A stretch of DNA of 64,000 bases from Limnephilus marmoratus (lineage: Eukaryota; Arthropoda; Insecta; Trichoptera; Limnephilidae): NCBI GenBank assembly GCA_917880885.1, contig OU862910.1, forward strand, positions 54,613,285 through 54,677,284. The letters are read 5' to 3'. Below the pieces are notes generated by a model. That model was not told the origin of the DNA. It ran no database searches and worked only from the letters and a program-made list of their open reading frames with translations. Positions 1 through 10,579 of this stretch are shown here, one piece after another (positions within the stretch are counted from its first letter, which is position 1; each line of letters opens with the position of its first letter). The translations under genes were made by a program, and so were the position numbers.

Positions 1-2347
1 GTGGCATGCATAGGTTATCCTCGTCAACGTCGCTCCCTTCGTCCAGATCCATTTCTAAAACAACAGAAAACACAAATTAACTTAACATTTCTATATTACG
101 AGTACTTACTCCCTTTGGTACAACGCTTTAAGATAATGAACTCTTGGCTCGATCAAGTTAATCAAATATTTGAGGCGCGCAATGTCAGAATAACACAAGG
201 GCAGGTATAAATGAGTTTGAATGAAGAAAAGAGTGTGAGTGCCAAGACCAAATTGTATGGCGGTCCATCCTCTGCCTACCCATGTAGCGAAATGGCGTTG
301 TTAGTTAGTTAGTTAGTTTTATAACTTACGGTCTTCAAATGCCGACTGATCATGGTGAAGAGATGCAGCATCAAATTCACCCGCTCTGTCCATGCCTGGT
401 TCTGAAATGTATATAACACAAATTGATTTAATGTGTCTTTATTTCAATTACGGAACGCCTCTGATATGACGTTTTAAAACAATAATCTCACTGTTTCCAA
501 ACACAGACACTTCCTGGCAGAACGTCACGTCCACCCACAGCTCTCTATGGTAGCCATGCTCCAGAGAGTGATCGCCCCACTGGCGTTCCCCATTCCACGA
601 TTTTCAAGCAATGTTCAATTCTGAATAGTGGGCTCTCACCAGAGCGATACTGAGAGTATCGCTCTAGAGCGAGGCACAATAAAACTATGTATTGATTAAC
701 TTAAATTAGCTTAATGTAGAGAAATGGCGTGAAGGTTAGTTAGTTAGTTTTATAACTTACGGTTTTCAAGTGCCCACTCATCATAATAGAGAGCTGCAGC
801 AACGTCACCCGTCCCCGTTCCGTCCATGCCTGGCTCTGAAATGTACAAAACATAAATTGATTTAATATGTCTATATTTCAATTACGGAACGCCTCTGGTA
901 TGATGTATTAAAAAAAAACTCACCGTTTCCAAACTCAGACACTTCCTGGCAGAACGGCACGTCCACCCACAGCTCTCTATGGTAGCTATGCTCCAGAGAG
1001 AGATCGCCCCTCAGTTCCCCATCCCGCGATGTCCCAGGTAACGGCTCTGGAGAAGCCGCCCGCGTTGGCACAGCGGGAGCCGTTGCTTGGGTCATTGTGA
1101 TAGATGGAACGTTGCACAACCACGGTGGGGGAATAGGCGATGGCAGCGTTGAAGGTGTCCCCTGTGAAAAGGGACACGCTACTCTCTCCGGAGATGGAAT
1201 TCTGAAAACATATACATAAATCATATGAATCGTTGTCATTCACTCGTGAAACAGTAAATAAAAACAATAAGAATTGGAGTAGCGCTGATTTTACTGCATG
1301 TGCATAATGCACAGAGCGCTGATCCATCCAACTCTCACGGTGGCAGAAAGCTCTCGGGGAAAAACAATAATATTGTGTAATGCATCTAGAGACGATAACT
1401 TACTTTCGTTTAGCTTTTCTTGCAGGCGCGGTGGGGAGCAGGATCCGCGCCGCCTGCTTCTTAAATTTGCGGCTTTCTAGTTCCGCTTGGAAAGAAGCAG
1501 ACAGGGCCCTAACGTCCTTTAGGGCCCTGGCGCGATCCTCCCGCACCATAACCAGATCAGGGTCACTGTTAAAATAAATTAAAATATATATGATGAGCTC
1601 AACACATAGCCACAGCAAAAAAACCTTCTTAAAACACATTAAAAAATACTAACACTCCAGACCGAGCTGCCAGTGCCGCTCCACGTCCAGCTCCCACAGC
1701 CCCCCTCCCTCTGCCTCTGCCTCTGCCTCTTCCTCGTCCTCGTCCTCGTCCTCTTCCGCTCGGCATTGGTACACTTAAACACATATTTCATGTAGATTTT
1801 ATATTTTGAATCAAATCATAGATTTTTATATATCTTATCATATAAAATTTTAAAAATATATATTTATACCTGGATTGCGAGACTTCTCGATTATTGGCTC
1901 TGTGGAAATTTAAAATAAGTAAATAAATTATTTAATTACAAAACGAAACGAAATAATCCCATATTAATTGTGTGATGGTAACTTTACATTAAATTTAATC
2001 TAATAAATTTACGATCTTTTTGACATTTCTACTGAGTTATAAAATTACAAATATCTGGAGAAAAAATGACCACACCTAAATAAAATTTATAATTATCTCT
2101 TGGTAATGAATCATTCTAATAGAAAAACACTATTTCAAATGCACAAGTGGAGTAATTACGAATTGAATTGCAAATTAAAAACTTAAAAAACCTAACCCCA
2201 CCAGAAATAATAGTTTTGTATCGAAAATATGATAAAAAAACTCTGATTTTTTATTCAAATGAGTTGAAAACACATTAATAATTGAATCACGAATACACTA
2301 TTATATATTATGGCGTTAAAATGCAAAAACTCAATCACTTACGGCAT
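1..2347 (-). CDS. Unrecognised multi-exon gene, 5' part, runs off the left edge
   Basis: Seen: proposed coding exons on the minus strand are 2347-2343 (ATGCC before a GTAAGT donor), 1899-1870, 1773-1654, 1565-1404, 1201-924, 835-761, 401-330 and 54-1. Every internal exon has an AG acceptor and GT donor, and the reading phase agrees at all seven junctions without a stop, giving roughly 265 codons so far. The start sits in an AAAATG context with an in-frame stop upstream. The N-terminus holds a run of Arg-Gly repeats, exon 4 is a charged likely helical segment rich in Arg, Lys and Glu, exon 5 is Pro/Ser/Thr-rich, and the last exons are acidic. Exons 6 and 7 are tandem duplicates. Inference: RG-rich N-termini often bind RNA, but I do not recognise the family and assign no function. 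The 30-bp exon and the AAG acceptor at 1774 are the weakest parts. A downstream ATG at 1766 is an alternative start. Confidence 0.6.
140..320 (+). mobile_element. LINE 3' end with TTAG-repeat tail (family T), inside an intron
   Basis: The stretch matches in order the 3' ends at 12.6-12.77 kb and 41.75-41.96 kb: a decayed GATCAAGT..AATCAAATA block, then AAGAGTGTG..GCCAAGACC, the GGCGGTCC.TCCTCT block, and a tail of repeated GTTA. It is frameshifted and non-coding here. The tail abuts the donor of the duplicated exon at 330. Confidence 0.6.
321..1030. repeat. Tandem segmental duplication of exons 5 (3' part) and 6
   Basis: Two diverged direct copies, about 320-600 and 750-1030, carry the same order: TTAG-tail remnant, TTATAACTTACGG donor, small exon, acceptor, AT-rich intron with the phrase ATTACGGAACGCCTCTG, then the 3' part of the large exon. 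In the left copy the large-exon remnant (492-600) lacks its start and would hit a stop if spliced in, but the small exon (330-401) keeps acceptor, donor and phase. The duplication therefore left one usable extra exon. Confidence 0.7.
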
Positions 2348-2571
2348 TTTAAAATACGTGTAAATTTATCCAATTTCTCAAACAGTTTTGCCTCGGAGGT
2401 AAAATAAACTGTCACTTTAAACCGCGAAATATTCCTTCCAGAAACACTATAGAAGCATCGATGTTGCCATAGATGAAAGACAATTTTACCAGCTTTCCAA
2501 CGGAATAAATATTGGCCAGGAACTGTTAATAATTAAATAATTTTTAATTGTTTACGAGTGGTACGTCATAA

Positions 2572-2632
2572 ACGTCGAATTATTCGACGTGGGCAATCCT
2601 AGAAGAAAACAAAACGTCGAATTATTCGACAT
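2572..2632. promoter_or_regulatory. Pair of 19-bp palindromes upstream of the left-edge gene
   Basis: ACGTCGAAT-T-ATTCGACGT (2572-2590) is a perfect palindrome around a central T. ACGTCGAAT-T-ATTCGACAT (2614-2632) repeats it with one change, 42 bp further on. They lie about 225-285 bp upstream of the proposed start codon at 2347. Two dyads at about four helical turns suggest binding of a dimeric regulator, but that is inference; they could also be a remnant of a small repeat. Confidence 0.4.
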
Positions 2633-2639
2633 AGTCGCT

Positions 2640-3640
2640 CCAGTGGTTAACTATCGAAAAGTAAATTTCTGATCGTCTCTGAAATTTACAATATTCGTAC
2701 ATGTGATTTGTTTTTGAAATCCAGAGGCAAATATTTTATAAACCCATAATTATAATATCCTTTAATTTTTCACGGGTCTGTGCTAGTATTACTACCTATA
2801 ACTAAAAATATGCGCCAATTACCAAGACATTTTATTGTATCTTATTCTCAACCGTACGTTTTCCACATAAAAATTATGCAACTAATACGAAAATTTCTGA
2901 TGAAAGGAGGGTGAAAGGGCGAATATTTGTAATATGTAGGAACGGAATGAGAATATCACTCCTCTCTGTACTTGATTACTGTCCCGTTCTAAAATAACAA
3001 TAAAAAATCTAATATTAATCCGATAAAAACACGTGAATTTAAATCCCCCAATAACTCTGTTGGCAGGTGTATTTTAAATTCTCGTCTATTTCTTCGACCT
3101 GTAAATATTTGACAACTTTTTTAGCCGTCCCAAAATGGAAGCCGACTGAATGGATTGAGTAAGGTCGTAACGCGTGTTACCATCGTGTATGCAAATTTGT
3201 GTTGTTTAATGAAACCCATTCACGCTAAGTGGAGGTCCCTCGGCGGCTGGTCATAACTGAATAACTCAAAACCAGTTTCCTAGTACCTATGCGAACAGCA
3301 ATAGCAAATTTCCTGATGTTCGCCGATGGTCCACGGAAGACGAGAGGACTGCGATTATAACGGGACCTTAGAATATCGGTTAAATGAGTTTTTTTAAATC
3401 TCACTGTAATCTAATCGTTAGATTCTAATAGATTAATTCATGATTCTTAGCACACCTGCCAATAGATCGGAATGTAGTATCAATGTGGATGGAACGTGTA
3501 AGAATATTTTTAGCAACGGCACATTCAATCTTAATTGCAGAGGGATGTCACTATCCATAAGTTCAGTTGTAAGGACGATTGCAAGGATGTCCGTATTTTT
3601 AAACACAGATAAAGAAAACAGTATCGTAGTATTTTTTTTA
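2640..3640. other. AT-rich spacer, no gene seen
   Basis: Only short chance reading frames occur on both strands. I see no splice-consistent exon series, tandem repeat or element end. Confidence 0.5.
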
Positions 3641-3649
3641 TTTTTTTTT

Positions 3650-3800
3650 TATTAGTTTTTGGGGTATTATGCTGGGTTACGCTACCTCCTTCTTTAGCCA
3701 ACGTTTCGGACAGCGTTGCAGTGTCCATCATCAACGCTGTCCGAAACGTTGGCTAAAGAAGGAGGTAGCGTAACACGGCATAATACCCCAAAAACAATAA
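3650..3800. repeat. Foldback unit with hammerhead-like core (Penelope-like remnant)
   Basis: Left arm about 3650-3718 and right arm about 3732-3800 are inverted copies with only a few mismatches, separated by 13 nt. On the minus strand the centre reads TGATGATGGACACTG..TGTCCGAAACG (about 3697-3735), that is a TGATGA box, a GGACA/TGTCC stem and a GAAAC box, which resembles a hammerhead core with its first C changed. The same arm sequence recurs without the fold at 20.75-20.84 kb. Known: Penelope-like elements carry hammerhead motifs in their terminal repeats. Inferred: this is such a terminal repeat in head-to-head arrangement. Confidence 0.55.
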
Positions 3801-4287
3801 CAAAATAATTTTTGGCCGTGTAAATCTAAAATCGTATCAGTATCGTAGTCGTTTATGGAGGTCCACGACTAGATCCTTGTGTTTCACCTCCGAAGGCTGT
3901 CACTGAATTCGCCACGACTCTTAACCAAACTGGATTTGCGTATTCTAGAAGAAAATCACCATCTACTAAGAAAATCCAAAACTTTCCATATCCCCTTCCA
4001 AAAAACCAACTTAACATTTTGCAAGAATGTGTCGATTATATATTATAACATTCCGGACATATTTAGCGATTGCCCCCAGAATTTTATTAAATTTCTCCAA
4101 ATATCTTGTTTTCACTTGACTTCCCTTGACCCAAACATTATTGCCTCTTGTTTTTGTTGTTTTTGTTTTACATACTTTTTGTTTCAGTATTACGTAATGT
4201 TGATATAACATACCGTTATTGGACGGTAAATATTTATTCTTTGTAATTTTTTACTACTAACCCTCTGTCCCTTATAAATGGAATTAA

Positions 4288-4645
4288 AAAAATCAGAGTG
4301 TGCAATTCACACGCACTAGAAGTGAAACTAGAAAGTCGCTGGATAAAGCTTTCTTTTGTTTTGCCTGTTTATTTTAAAGTGGTTTGAAGATTGGATTTTG
4401 ATTTATACAAAAATAAAAATGTTTATTTTTTTGGAATTCGTAGGATTCGAACCTCCGTACGCTGGATTTCTCTGGCCGCTGAGTTTTGCGACGTACCATA
4501 CCGCTGCGCTATGAGACGCTCCAGGCGAGGCGTATTTGCCTTATTATATTAGAACCGACGACCCATCAAATAATAAATTTTTGTGACGCGTTTCCGTTTC
4601 ATCCTAATTTCTAATCACTAACGGGGCTAAAGAAGTTTCACTTCA
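4288..4645. mobile_element. Non-autonomous element with GAAGTTTCACTTC ends
   Basis: It begins with a GTGTGCAATTCACACGC..AGAAGTGAAAC block and ends with GAAGTTTCACTTCAAAAA. The same pair of ends bounds 50.59-51.35 kb, and a related TTTTACTT version bounds elements at 5.9-6.1 and 9.25-9.52 kb. No transposase is visible. A tRNA-like sequence is embedded on the minus strand. Confidence 0.4.
4433..4520 (-). mobile_element. tRNA-like SINE head or tRNA pseudogene
   Basis: On the minus strand an A box TAGCGCAGCGG (4511-4501) is followed after about 48 nt by a perfect B box GGTTCGAATCC (4453-4443). The T-stem has a mismatch and no clean acceptor stem can be drawn, so I prefer a tRNA-derived SINE head over a working tRNA gene. 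Confidence 0.4.
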
Positions 4646-4659
4646 AAAATGGTTCATGG

Positions 4660-5600
4660 ACCATCTACTTTGTTTCTTACGAAGGTAATCTGAGCAGTTC
4701 TTAGGGTATTCATGAGAACTAATATTCTATGGGATTGAAACTAAGATAATGACACACTAGGCCCACGTACGCAACATATGCAATGCTACGTTCCAATTCC
4801 GATGTGCACACTTGTCCTATGCACTCAACGCAAATTTAAATGGTTGTATCGCGATACAATGGATTTTATGTTAAAACCACTTCGTGATGTCTTATTAATG
4901 TTCATCTTCTATTTTAACAACAAAACGAGTAATAAATGTCAATACCCAAAGGCCAAACGACAAAACAAACACAACCTTTTTTAACGTCAAATCAACTCGT
5001 TGGAAGGCCTTTGAATACCGCCATCTTTCTTTCAGACGTCCCACGTCGATCTGGATCGGCGCGGCGTTGCGTGGTGTTGGGAGCCTTGGATAGCATTGCG
5101 TGTGACAATTAGTGTGTTTCTAAAGCATCTATTTTCGTAGAAAATGTATGGATTGTACGTTGCTCGGTTATCTTAAGGCGTTGCTTACGTTGCGTACAAA
5201 GTCCCAGTGTGCCTTTAATACAAATAAAAATGCTGCCTTTTCTTATAAGGTGCCTGACACGTGTCACTCAACCGAGAGGTGAAAATTTAATATGAAAGCT
5301 TTCTGGAATTTATTACACTCAGCTTCCCGAAGTCAGACATATTATACCCCGAGGCAGGTCAAGTAAATAACACAGCGGGAGTACAATGGCTTTGCTCGAG
5401 GAACAATATACTTAGTAGTTGTAATATCAGGTTATTTGAATAGTGGTCCCATCTATCGATTCGTGGTATTCCAGAGGGTTACTAAATATGAGTTATTCGT
5501 AATATTGTACACAGATATAATGTATTTCGCTATATTGTTCTCATACAATCTGCATAAATATCCCATGTGAAAATAATACGCCTTAATAAATACTAATTTG
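4660..5600. other. Spacer without recognised gene
   Basis: Short chance reading frames only, for example at 4778-4984. A moderately GC-richer patch near 5030-5110 shows no splice pattern I can defend. Confidence 0.4.
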
Positions 5601-5602
5601 AT

Positions 5603-5665
5603 GTCCTCCGTGGTTGAGTGGCTGCGATCCTTAGATAAGAAATTTGTAGGTTAATTAATTTGTGT
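5603..5665 (+). mobile_element. Decayed SINE head
   Basis: TCCTCCGTGGTTGAGTGGCTG matches the start of the better preserved tRNA-like head at 39.91 kb, but the B box is lost. Confidence 0.3.
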
Positions 5666-5879
5666 TATTTAACAATTAATTCATTAACCCCTCAGGCCTC
5701 GACCATACTTTGTCAGAAGGTCAACATGTTTTTGCTTTGCAATAAAATTCAAATAAATGGAATATTTCTGAACGTATCCTAAAACTAAAGACTGCTTTTG
5801 AAAGGTGATAAAATACCCTTTCAAATTTTATAAATCGAAATAAACATTTAGTTTTTTGAAAATTTAAAAAATGGCTCAC

Positions 5880-6115
5880 CTTACTTTTTTGCAACTAAAA
5901 TTACTGATAACGAAAAAAAAACGAGTGTGCTTTAGACCACAAACTGAAATAAAACTTTTGCTCCATCTATATGACAGGAAGAGAGAAAGAAAACGTGCGT
6001 GCGCACTGCTCTCCTTACTCTCCTTAAGCGTTCGCCTCGCTTTTCGTAACGCTCTTGTCACTCATTCGCTAGCTTACTCCCCAAGTCAAGCGGGCGTAAA
6101 GAAGTTTTACTTAAA
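5880..6115. mobile_element. Small non-autonomous element with TTTTACTT ends
   Basis: It holds GTGTGCTTTAGACCAC at the left, the conserved core GTTCGCCTCGCTTTTCGTAACGC in the middle, and GAAGTTTTACTT at the right. The same blocks occur reversed at 9.25-9.52 kb and as a piece at 56.41-56.49 kb, so it is a dispersed family. The reading frames across it are shadows of the repeat. Confidence 0.45.
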
Positions 6116-6119
6116 AAAA

Positions 6120-6640
6120 ACACACGCATATTTTATTGTCACCTCACTTTTTTGTGGTGCCATGTAAAAATAATTAGGTAATAAAAAATTTCCAAAGTTT
6201 CATAATTTTTTTTCAAATTGCGATACAAAATTTGGTTTCACAAATGTTTACGCTTTTTTTGTTTGTTTTTTTGTTTTTGTTTTTGTTTTTTAATTTTTGA
6301 AAGAATAGATAATACTTACACATAATCAATAATAATACACAATAATACACATAATAGATAATACACATAATCAACAAACAAGTCCTGCTAAGCCAATTGC
6401 ATTGGCTTGTCAACAGGTGCTTATATTTTAGTTAGATACGTATACATTTTTAAAATTTATATCTTATATCTGGGTATTTCTCTACTAATTGGAAACTGGC
6501 CCATACAACACTGTCCCAAGCATATTTTTGTTAATAATTAAGAAAATATGTACATACATGGAAAGGCATTAATATATTAAATATATATTTATATAAATCT
6601 CTCACATTTTCCTCTTTATTTATGAGTTATGGTAAATTTT
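6120..6640. other. AT-rich spacer with microsatellite
   Basis: A T/G homopolymer-like run lies at about 6255-6295 and an AATAATACACA repeat at about 6325-6375. No gene or element end is recognised. Confidence 0.5.
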
Positions 6641-6653
6641 ATGAAAAATCTTG

Positions 6654-8360
6654 ACAGGGGACTGTTTTATAATTCAGAGGAATGTTTATATGAAATAAAA
6701 AACATATTATCATTGAATATAAGCAATCATTCTTTATTTCTATTTATTATAACTTTTACCATCTGTATTATGGACTGATAAAACAACAATTTCTAAACAA
6801 ATAAAACATTTTATGAACTTTCTTAATTCTACAGAACACTTGTATTAAACTTATTAAAACTCCTTAAGTAAACAATCTTTTCTTCACTCTTTAACGAGTT
6901 GTAAAATTAATACTACAACTAAGAAATATTAACTTGCTTTCTAATGTCACAATCAACATTATGACTTGACAATAAATAATACTATGAAATATTTAACTTT
7001 TAAAAGTAACCAGTTATAATTATATACAAAATCAGTCTTCATTCATATGAACTGCAATCAGTTCCAGAAAATATAAAAATTAACTTATTTCTCTAAAACC
7101 GCTACAGCTGATGGAAAGTAATAATAATATCTTTTCCCTCAGATTAGATCTGGATTTGGTAACTTTTCCAATATTTGTCCAAAAGAAACATCAGAAATAT
7201 CATTTTCTTTAACTATAAAAGTGTGACTTACCGTCACAAATTATCATAATAGGTTACCATTAGTTCACCTTCCTCATTATCTATTTGATTAATTACAGCA
7301 GCATAACGATATTCCACGTTTATTATTTTAGCTATAGTTAATTCATTATCTGGCAATCTTAAAGGCACCGGAAAATCTGATGCGGAACACACTGAATCAG
7401 GCATATTTTCCTTAACAAAAATATTTGTAACTTCTTTCAAAACTTTTTACTTTGCGCGATAGGTAGAACAATGCTCTTCTTGGAGCCTTCTGCTCACCAC
7501 TACTCATGTCCTTAACTAATTTTTTTGTGCCTTTTTCTTTCATTTTTTCTATTTCTGTGTGTCATTTTAAAGTCGTTGGTATCTCAAACGTGCAGCTTTG
7601 CATTTTTGTTCTAATATTTCTTCTCTTGTTTTCGCTGGCTTCTTTTTGGGTGGTATGATGGAGTATATTACCTGCTATAAAAATAGTATTAAATGATATG
7701 TTAGTATTGTGCAATATGGCAGGTAAAACTTGAAGATACCTAAAAAAACAGTCCCCTGTGGTATAGAACAGTCCCCTGTGACATAAAAATGACAGGGGAC
7801 TGTGCCCAGGGGACTGTTATTTTTACATTAAAACTTTTCTAGCATAAAACCATTTTAAATCTATTCAAAATCAAGAAGCAAACGTGATTGCATACTAGAT
7901 AAGTAATTATTTAAAAAAAAATCGTAATTTTATTACTTAAAACTATAAGTAAAATGCTTACCAGGGGACTGTTCAACTAGCGGCCCAGACATGTAGTTCA
8001 CTTACAAGCGCGGCTGTGAAACTGCATACGATGGCGTCAGCCCGCTTAGCTCTACAACCAAACGAACTTCACACCGATTTCGTTATGTTTCACGATATAA
8101 ACGACCACGTCAATGCATAGTGCGATTTCGGTGCAATTTTCAAATTGTAACAGGGGACTGTTCAAAAAAATTGAGGACAACATTTGATAACTGTTTTTTT
8201 AAATAAATTGTTATTTTAAAAATATGATTTTGTATTGCAAAGATGCTTACTATATTCTAGTACTATTTATAAACTTTTAACTGACGCAGTGATGATACTG
8301 AAAATGAATATTTGTCATAAGACTTGTAATTTCGGATATGGGACACGACAGGGGACTGTG
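6654..8360. repeat. Cluster of eight CAGGGGACTGT motifs
   Basis: The exact 11-mer CAGGGGACTGT starts at 6655, 7793, 7807, 7962, 8151 and 8349 on the plus strand, and its reverse complement occupies 7748-7758 and 7768-7778. Most copies extend to an ACAG..CTGT dyad. The flanks of the copies differ, so this is not a simple tandem repeat. The cluster encloses the decayed gene at 7.1-7.7 kb. Subterminal repeats of an unknown DNA transposon, or a protein-binding array, are both possible. Confidence 0.7.
7085..7680 (-). pseudogene. Decayed coding sequence of an unnamed repeated gene family
   Basis: Reading the minus strand gives, in shifting frames, a Lys/Arg/Glu-rich coil (PPKKKPAKTREEILEQKC), then a segment with KMKEKGTKKLVKDMSSGEQ, then 68 codons at 7440-7234 ending near GELMVTYYDNL, and finally KENDISDVSFGQILEKLPNP. 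At least three frame changes or stops separate them. The order of a basic coiled N-terminus and a C-terminal segment is reminiscent of multicopy orphan proteins in arthropod genomes, but I cannot name one. An AG acceptor lies just upstream near 7680. It sits inside the CAGGGGACTGT cluster. Confidence 0.4.
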
Positions 8361-8639
8361 AATTGGGGTGTTTGAAGTGCATTTAAATGAATATTACAAT
8401 ATTATATTACTGTATGAGCTATTGCAAGCCAAGAATAGCTAATATATTGTCGTTATCAATACAAATAACTCGGTAATATTAAGATCTACTATGTAAAATT
8501 TACCTGGGACAGCGATTTTCCAATTAGTGGAGAAATGCCCATCTACAGATTCAATATTTTTTTCATAAATATCAATATAAATATTTTTTTCCGTTAACTT
8601 TTAGATTAGAATATAAGGCGTGGTGTTGTATCTTTCTTA

Positions 8640-8925
8640 AACCTTATATTCTTAAACCATTTCTATGATAGTAAGGAAGACACAGGGATTTGTGAGACCT
8701 ATATGAATTGTTCCGAAAATCGAAAAAATTGCCTGAGGTGTTAAAAATAATATGTAGTATATTTGCAACACGTTGAAGAGTGGAAGATGCTCTCAGTATC
8801 GCCCTGGTGAAAGACATTAACTCAGAATTGAAACGTTGATTTAAATGGCTTAAGCCAAAATATGGCAAGATACTCTTCACCTTCCTTCTCCCCATCTCCT
8901 TCATCCTCAAAACGTACCCCTCACT
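8640..8925 (+). mobile_element. SINE family A body
   Basis: It contains GTATCGCCCTGGTGAAAG, then the CAGAATTGAAACGTTG and AAATGGCTTAAGCC phrases, then the pyrimidine-rich CTTCCTTCTCCCCATCTCC block, all in the same order as the full-length copy at 39.9-40.3 kb. The 3' GGGGATGCC..GGGACTC part is missing. Confidence 0.5.
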
Positions 8926-9244
8926 CACATAAAACGTCACGTTTTTCACACTACTTCTCGTTCTAGCAGCACGGTAATAGAGGATAGAGAGCAAATCTCA
9001 CGGGATCCCGTCGCCACGCTAAGCAATGTGATCAGTGGTGACATGTGATGGAAACATATTTTATTGTTTTTAATTGAAAAAAATATATCTTCGGACAGCA
9101 AAATGATATCTACGTTTTTTACTTCAACTATTCTCAGGAATTGCTGGTTAAAATCCTTCGGGTACGTGATGTTACACCCTGTATAATAGCATAATAAGTG
9201 TATCATTTTAATTGTTTTAAGTACCTTTAGCTATGTTTAATAAG

Positions 9245-9525
9245 TAGATCTAAATGATTTTGGATTTTTGAAGTAAAATTTCTTTACGCACGCTTGTCTT
9301 GGGGAGTAAGCTGGTGAATGCGTGACGAGAGCGTTACGAACAGTGTGATCGGGCGAGGCGAACGGTCGGGCCTTTACGCACGCCTGACTTGGGGAGTAAG
9401 CTGGTGAATGCGTGACGAGAGCGTTATGAAAAGTGTGATCGGGCGAGGCGAACGGAAGTTGAGAGGGAGATATAATATTGTGAAGTTTTACTTCAGTCGT
9501 GTGGTCTAAAGCACATTCCTTTTTT
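9245..9525. mobile_element. Small element with an internal 82-bp direct duplication
   Basis: The block from TTACGCACGC through GGCGAGGCGAACGG occurs twice, starting near 9290 and 9372, differing at a handful of bases. It is flanked by GAAGTAAAATTTC on the left and GAAGTTTTACTTC on the right, and by GTGTGGTCTAAAGCAC, all shared in reverse with 5.9-6.1 kb. Confidence 0.5.
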
Positions 9526-9529
9526 TAAC

Positions 9530-9900
9530 ATTAGCTCCATGGCTTATGTGTTCTTCGGGGATGCTACGTGGAGGGTCTTTTAGGAAAGGAAGGAGTGGAA
9601 GTTCGGAGAAGGAAAAGGGTCTTACGGGTGGGTAGGAATCCGGAGGTTAGTGTGTCCAGGAGTGGCGGATGTATGAATCCATCCCTCCCACCGCGGTGAA
9701 AGGCGATGTTCCGAGAGAATAGGGCTATAGAAGTCAAAGGGACTCCCTCAACCATTCTCTCCCGATGCGGTCTACTATGCAGCTGGTGGACGTGGACAGA
9801 CGCATCCGCCGCCAAGAGCAGGACAAAACTCACCCCATGAACCTGGGCAGCCATGCTAAGTCATTAAACGTAGCGAACCATTTGGGGAGACCTACAGCAG
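9530..9900 (-). mobile_element. Retroposon family B, long form
   Basis: The T-rich start on the plus strand followed by TTAGCTCCA marks the poly-A 3' end of a minus-strand copy. The body shares the GGGGATGCT.CGTGGAGGGTC, GGAAAGGAAGGAG and ACCATTCTCTCC blocks with 53.1-53.5 kb. A 97-codon frame at 9854-9564 aligns with one at 53395-53129, but both are sense to the poly-A tail and may reflect only recent common ancestry. Confidence 0.6.
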
Positions 9901-9959
9901 AGGTGTTGGTTCCCAAATTGATCGGTTAAAAGTCCTGCTCACGACAGTGAGCAAGGTGG

Positions 9960-10510
9960 TTAGTTGACTACAACTAGTGACAGATACAACTGGGAAGTTT
10001 TGGAATATACATCTACATCACACGAAATCCCCTAAAAATTTTACCGATCTTAGCATTTCGATTTTATTTTATTTTAAAACTTTTTGTTTTCGGCTACTAA
10101 AGTTTACTTCTCTAAGTCCTAAAGTTGCTTCAACCATGTTTAGTGACCAGATCTGATTAGCCAGGTACTTCCCAACCCTCCTCTTCTTCTTCTCATTCTC
10201 ATCTGCAGGCCATTCTTGTGCGGTATTCGCATAATAAAATACATTATTCATGTCAAAAGTCATGGTCCATTTCAATCAACTACTAATAATTAAAGATCAC
10301 TGGTTTTAATCCTCTTTTTCTCGAGGTCCTTTGCTTCTTTTCCTTGAGTGTCTCGACGCTATTGTTAATATAATACACGGTGTCCGGAAACTGGTGGTAT
10401 AACTGAGAAGTTTTTGAATTTGCATCACGTAGAAAACCCAAAAAATCCTTTTTAGATCTTAGCATTTCGATTTTATTTTACTTTAAAACTTTTTTTTCTT
10501 TTCGCAAACG
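9960..10510. repeat. Two diverged direct repeats
   Basis: About 9990-10090 and 10395-10505 share AACTG..GAAGTTTT, a CACATCAC-like phrase, then GATCTTAGCATTTCG followed by ATTTTATTTTA. Between them are short chance frames. The phrase GTCCGGAAACTGG near 10382 resembles the ACGGTGTCC ends seen in many insect repeats. Confidence 0.4.
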
Positions 10511-10579
10511 AAAGGGTAAAATAGTTGTTGAAAGTTATTCCAGGCTTCGACACATTTTAAAATACGGTAAGTAACTGAT

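Noticed and set aside
492..600. Duplicated large-exon remnant as an additional coding exon
   Set aside because: Its original acceptor is lost, and the nearest AG upstream (about 640) leads to an in-frame stop after a few codons.
986..1327. Alternative 113-codon frame over exon 5 of the left gene
   Set aside because: It ends at a stop before the exon's donor and does not fit the phases of the neighbouring exons, whereas the chosen frame fits at both borders.
4433..4520. Functional tRNA gene on the minus strand
   Set aside because: A and B boxes are good, but the T-stem has a mismatch and no acceptor stem pairs; a SINE head is likelier. The same holds for 13001, 39958 and 55251.
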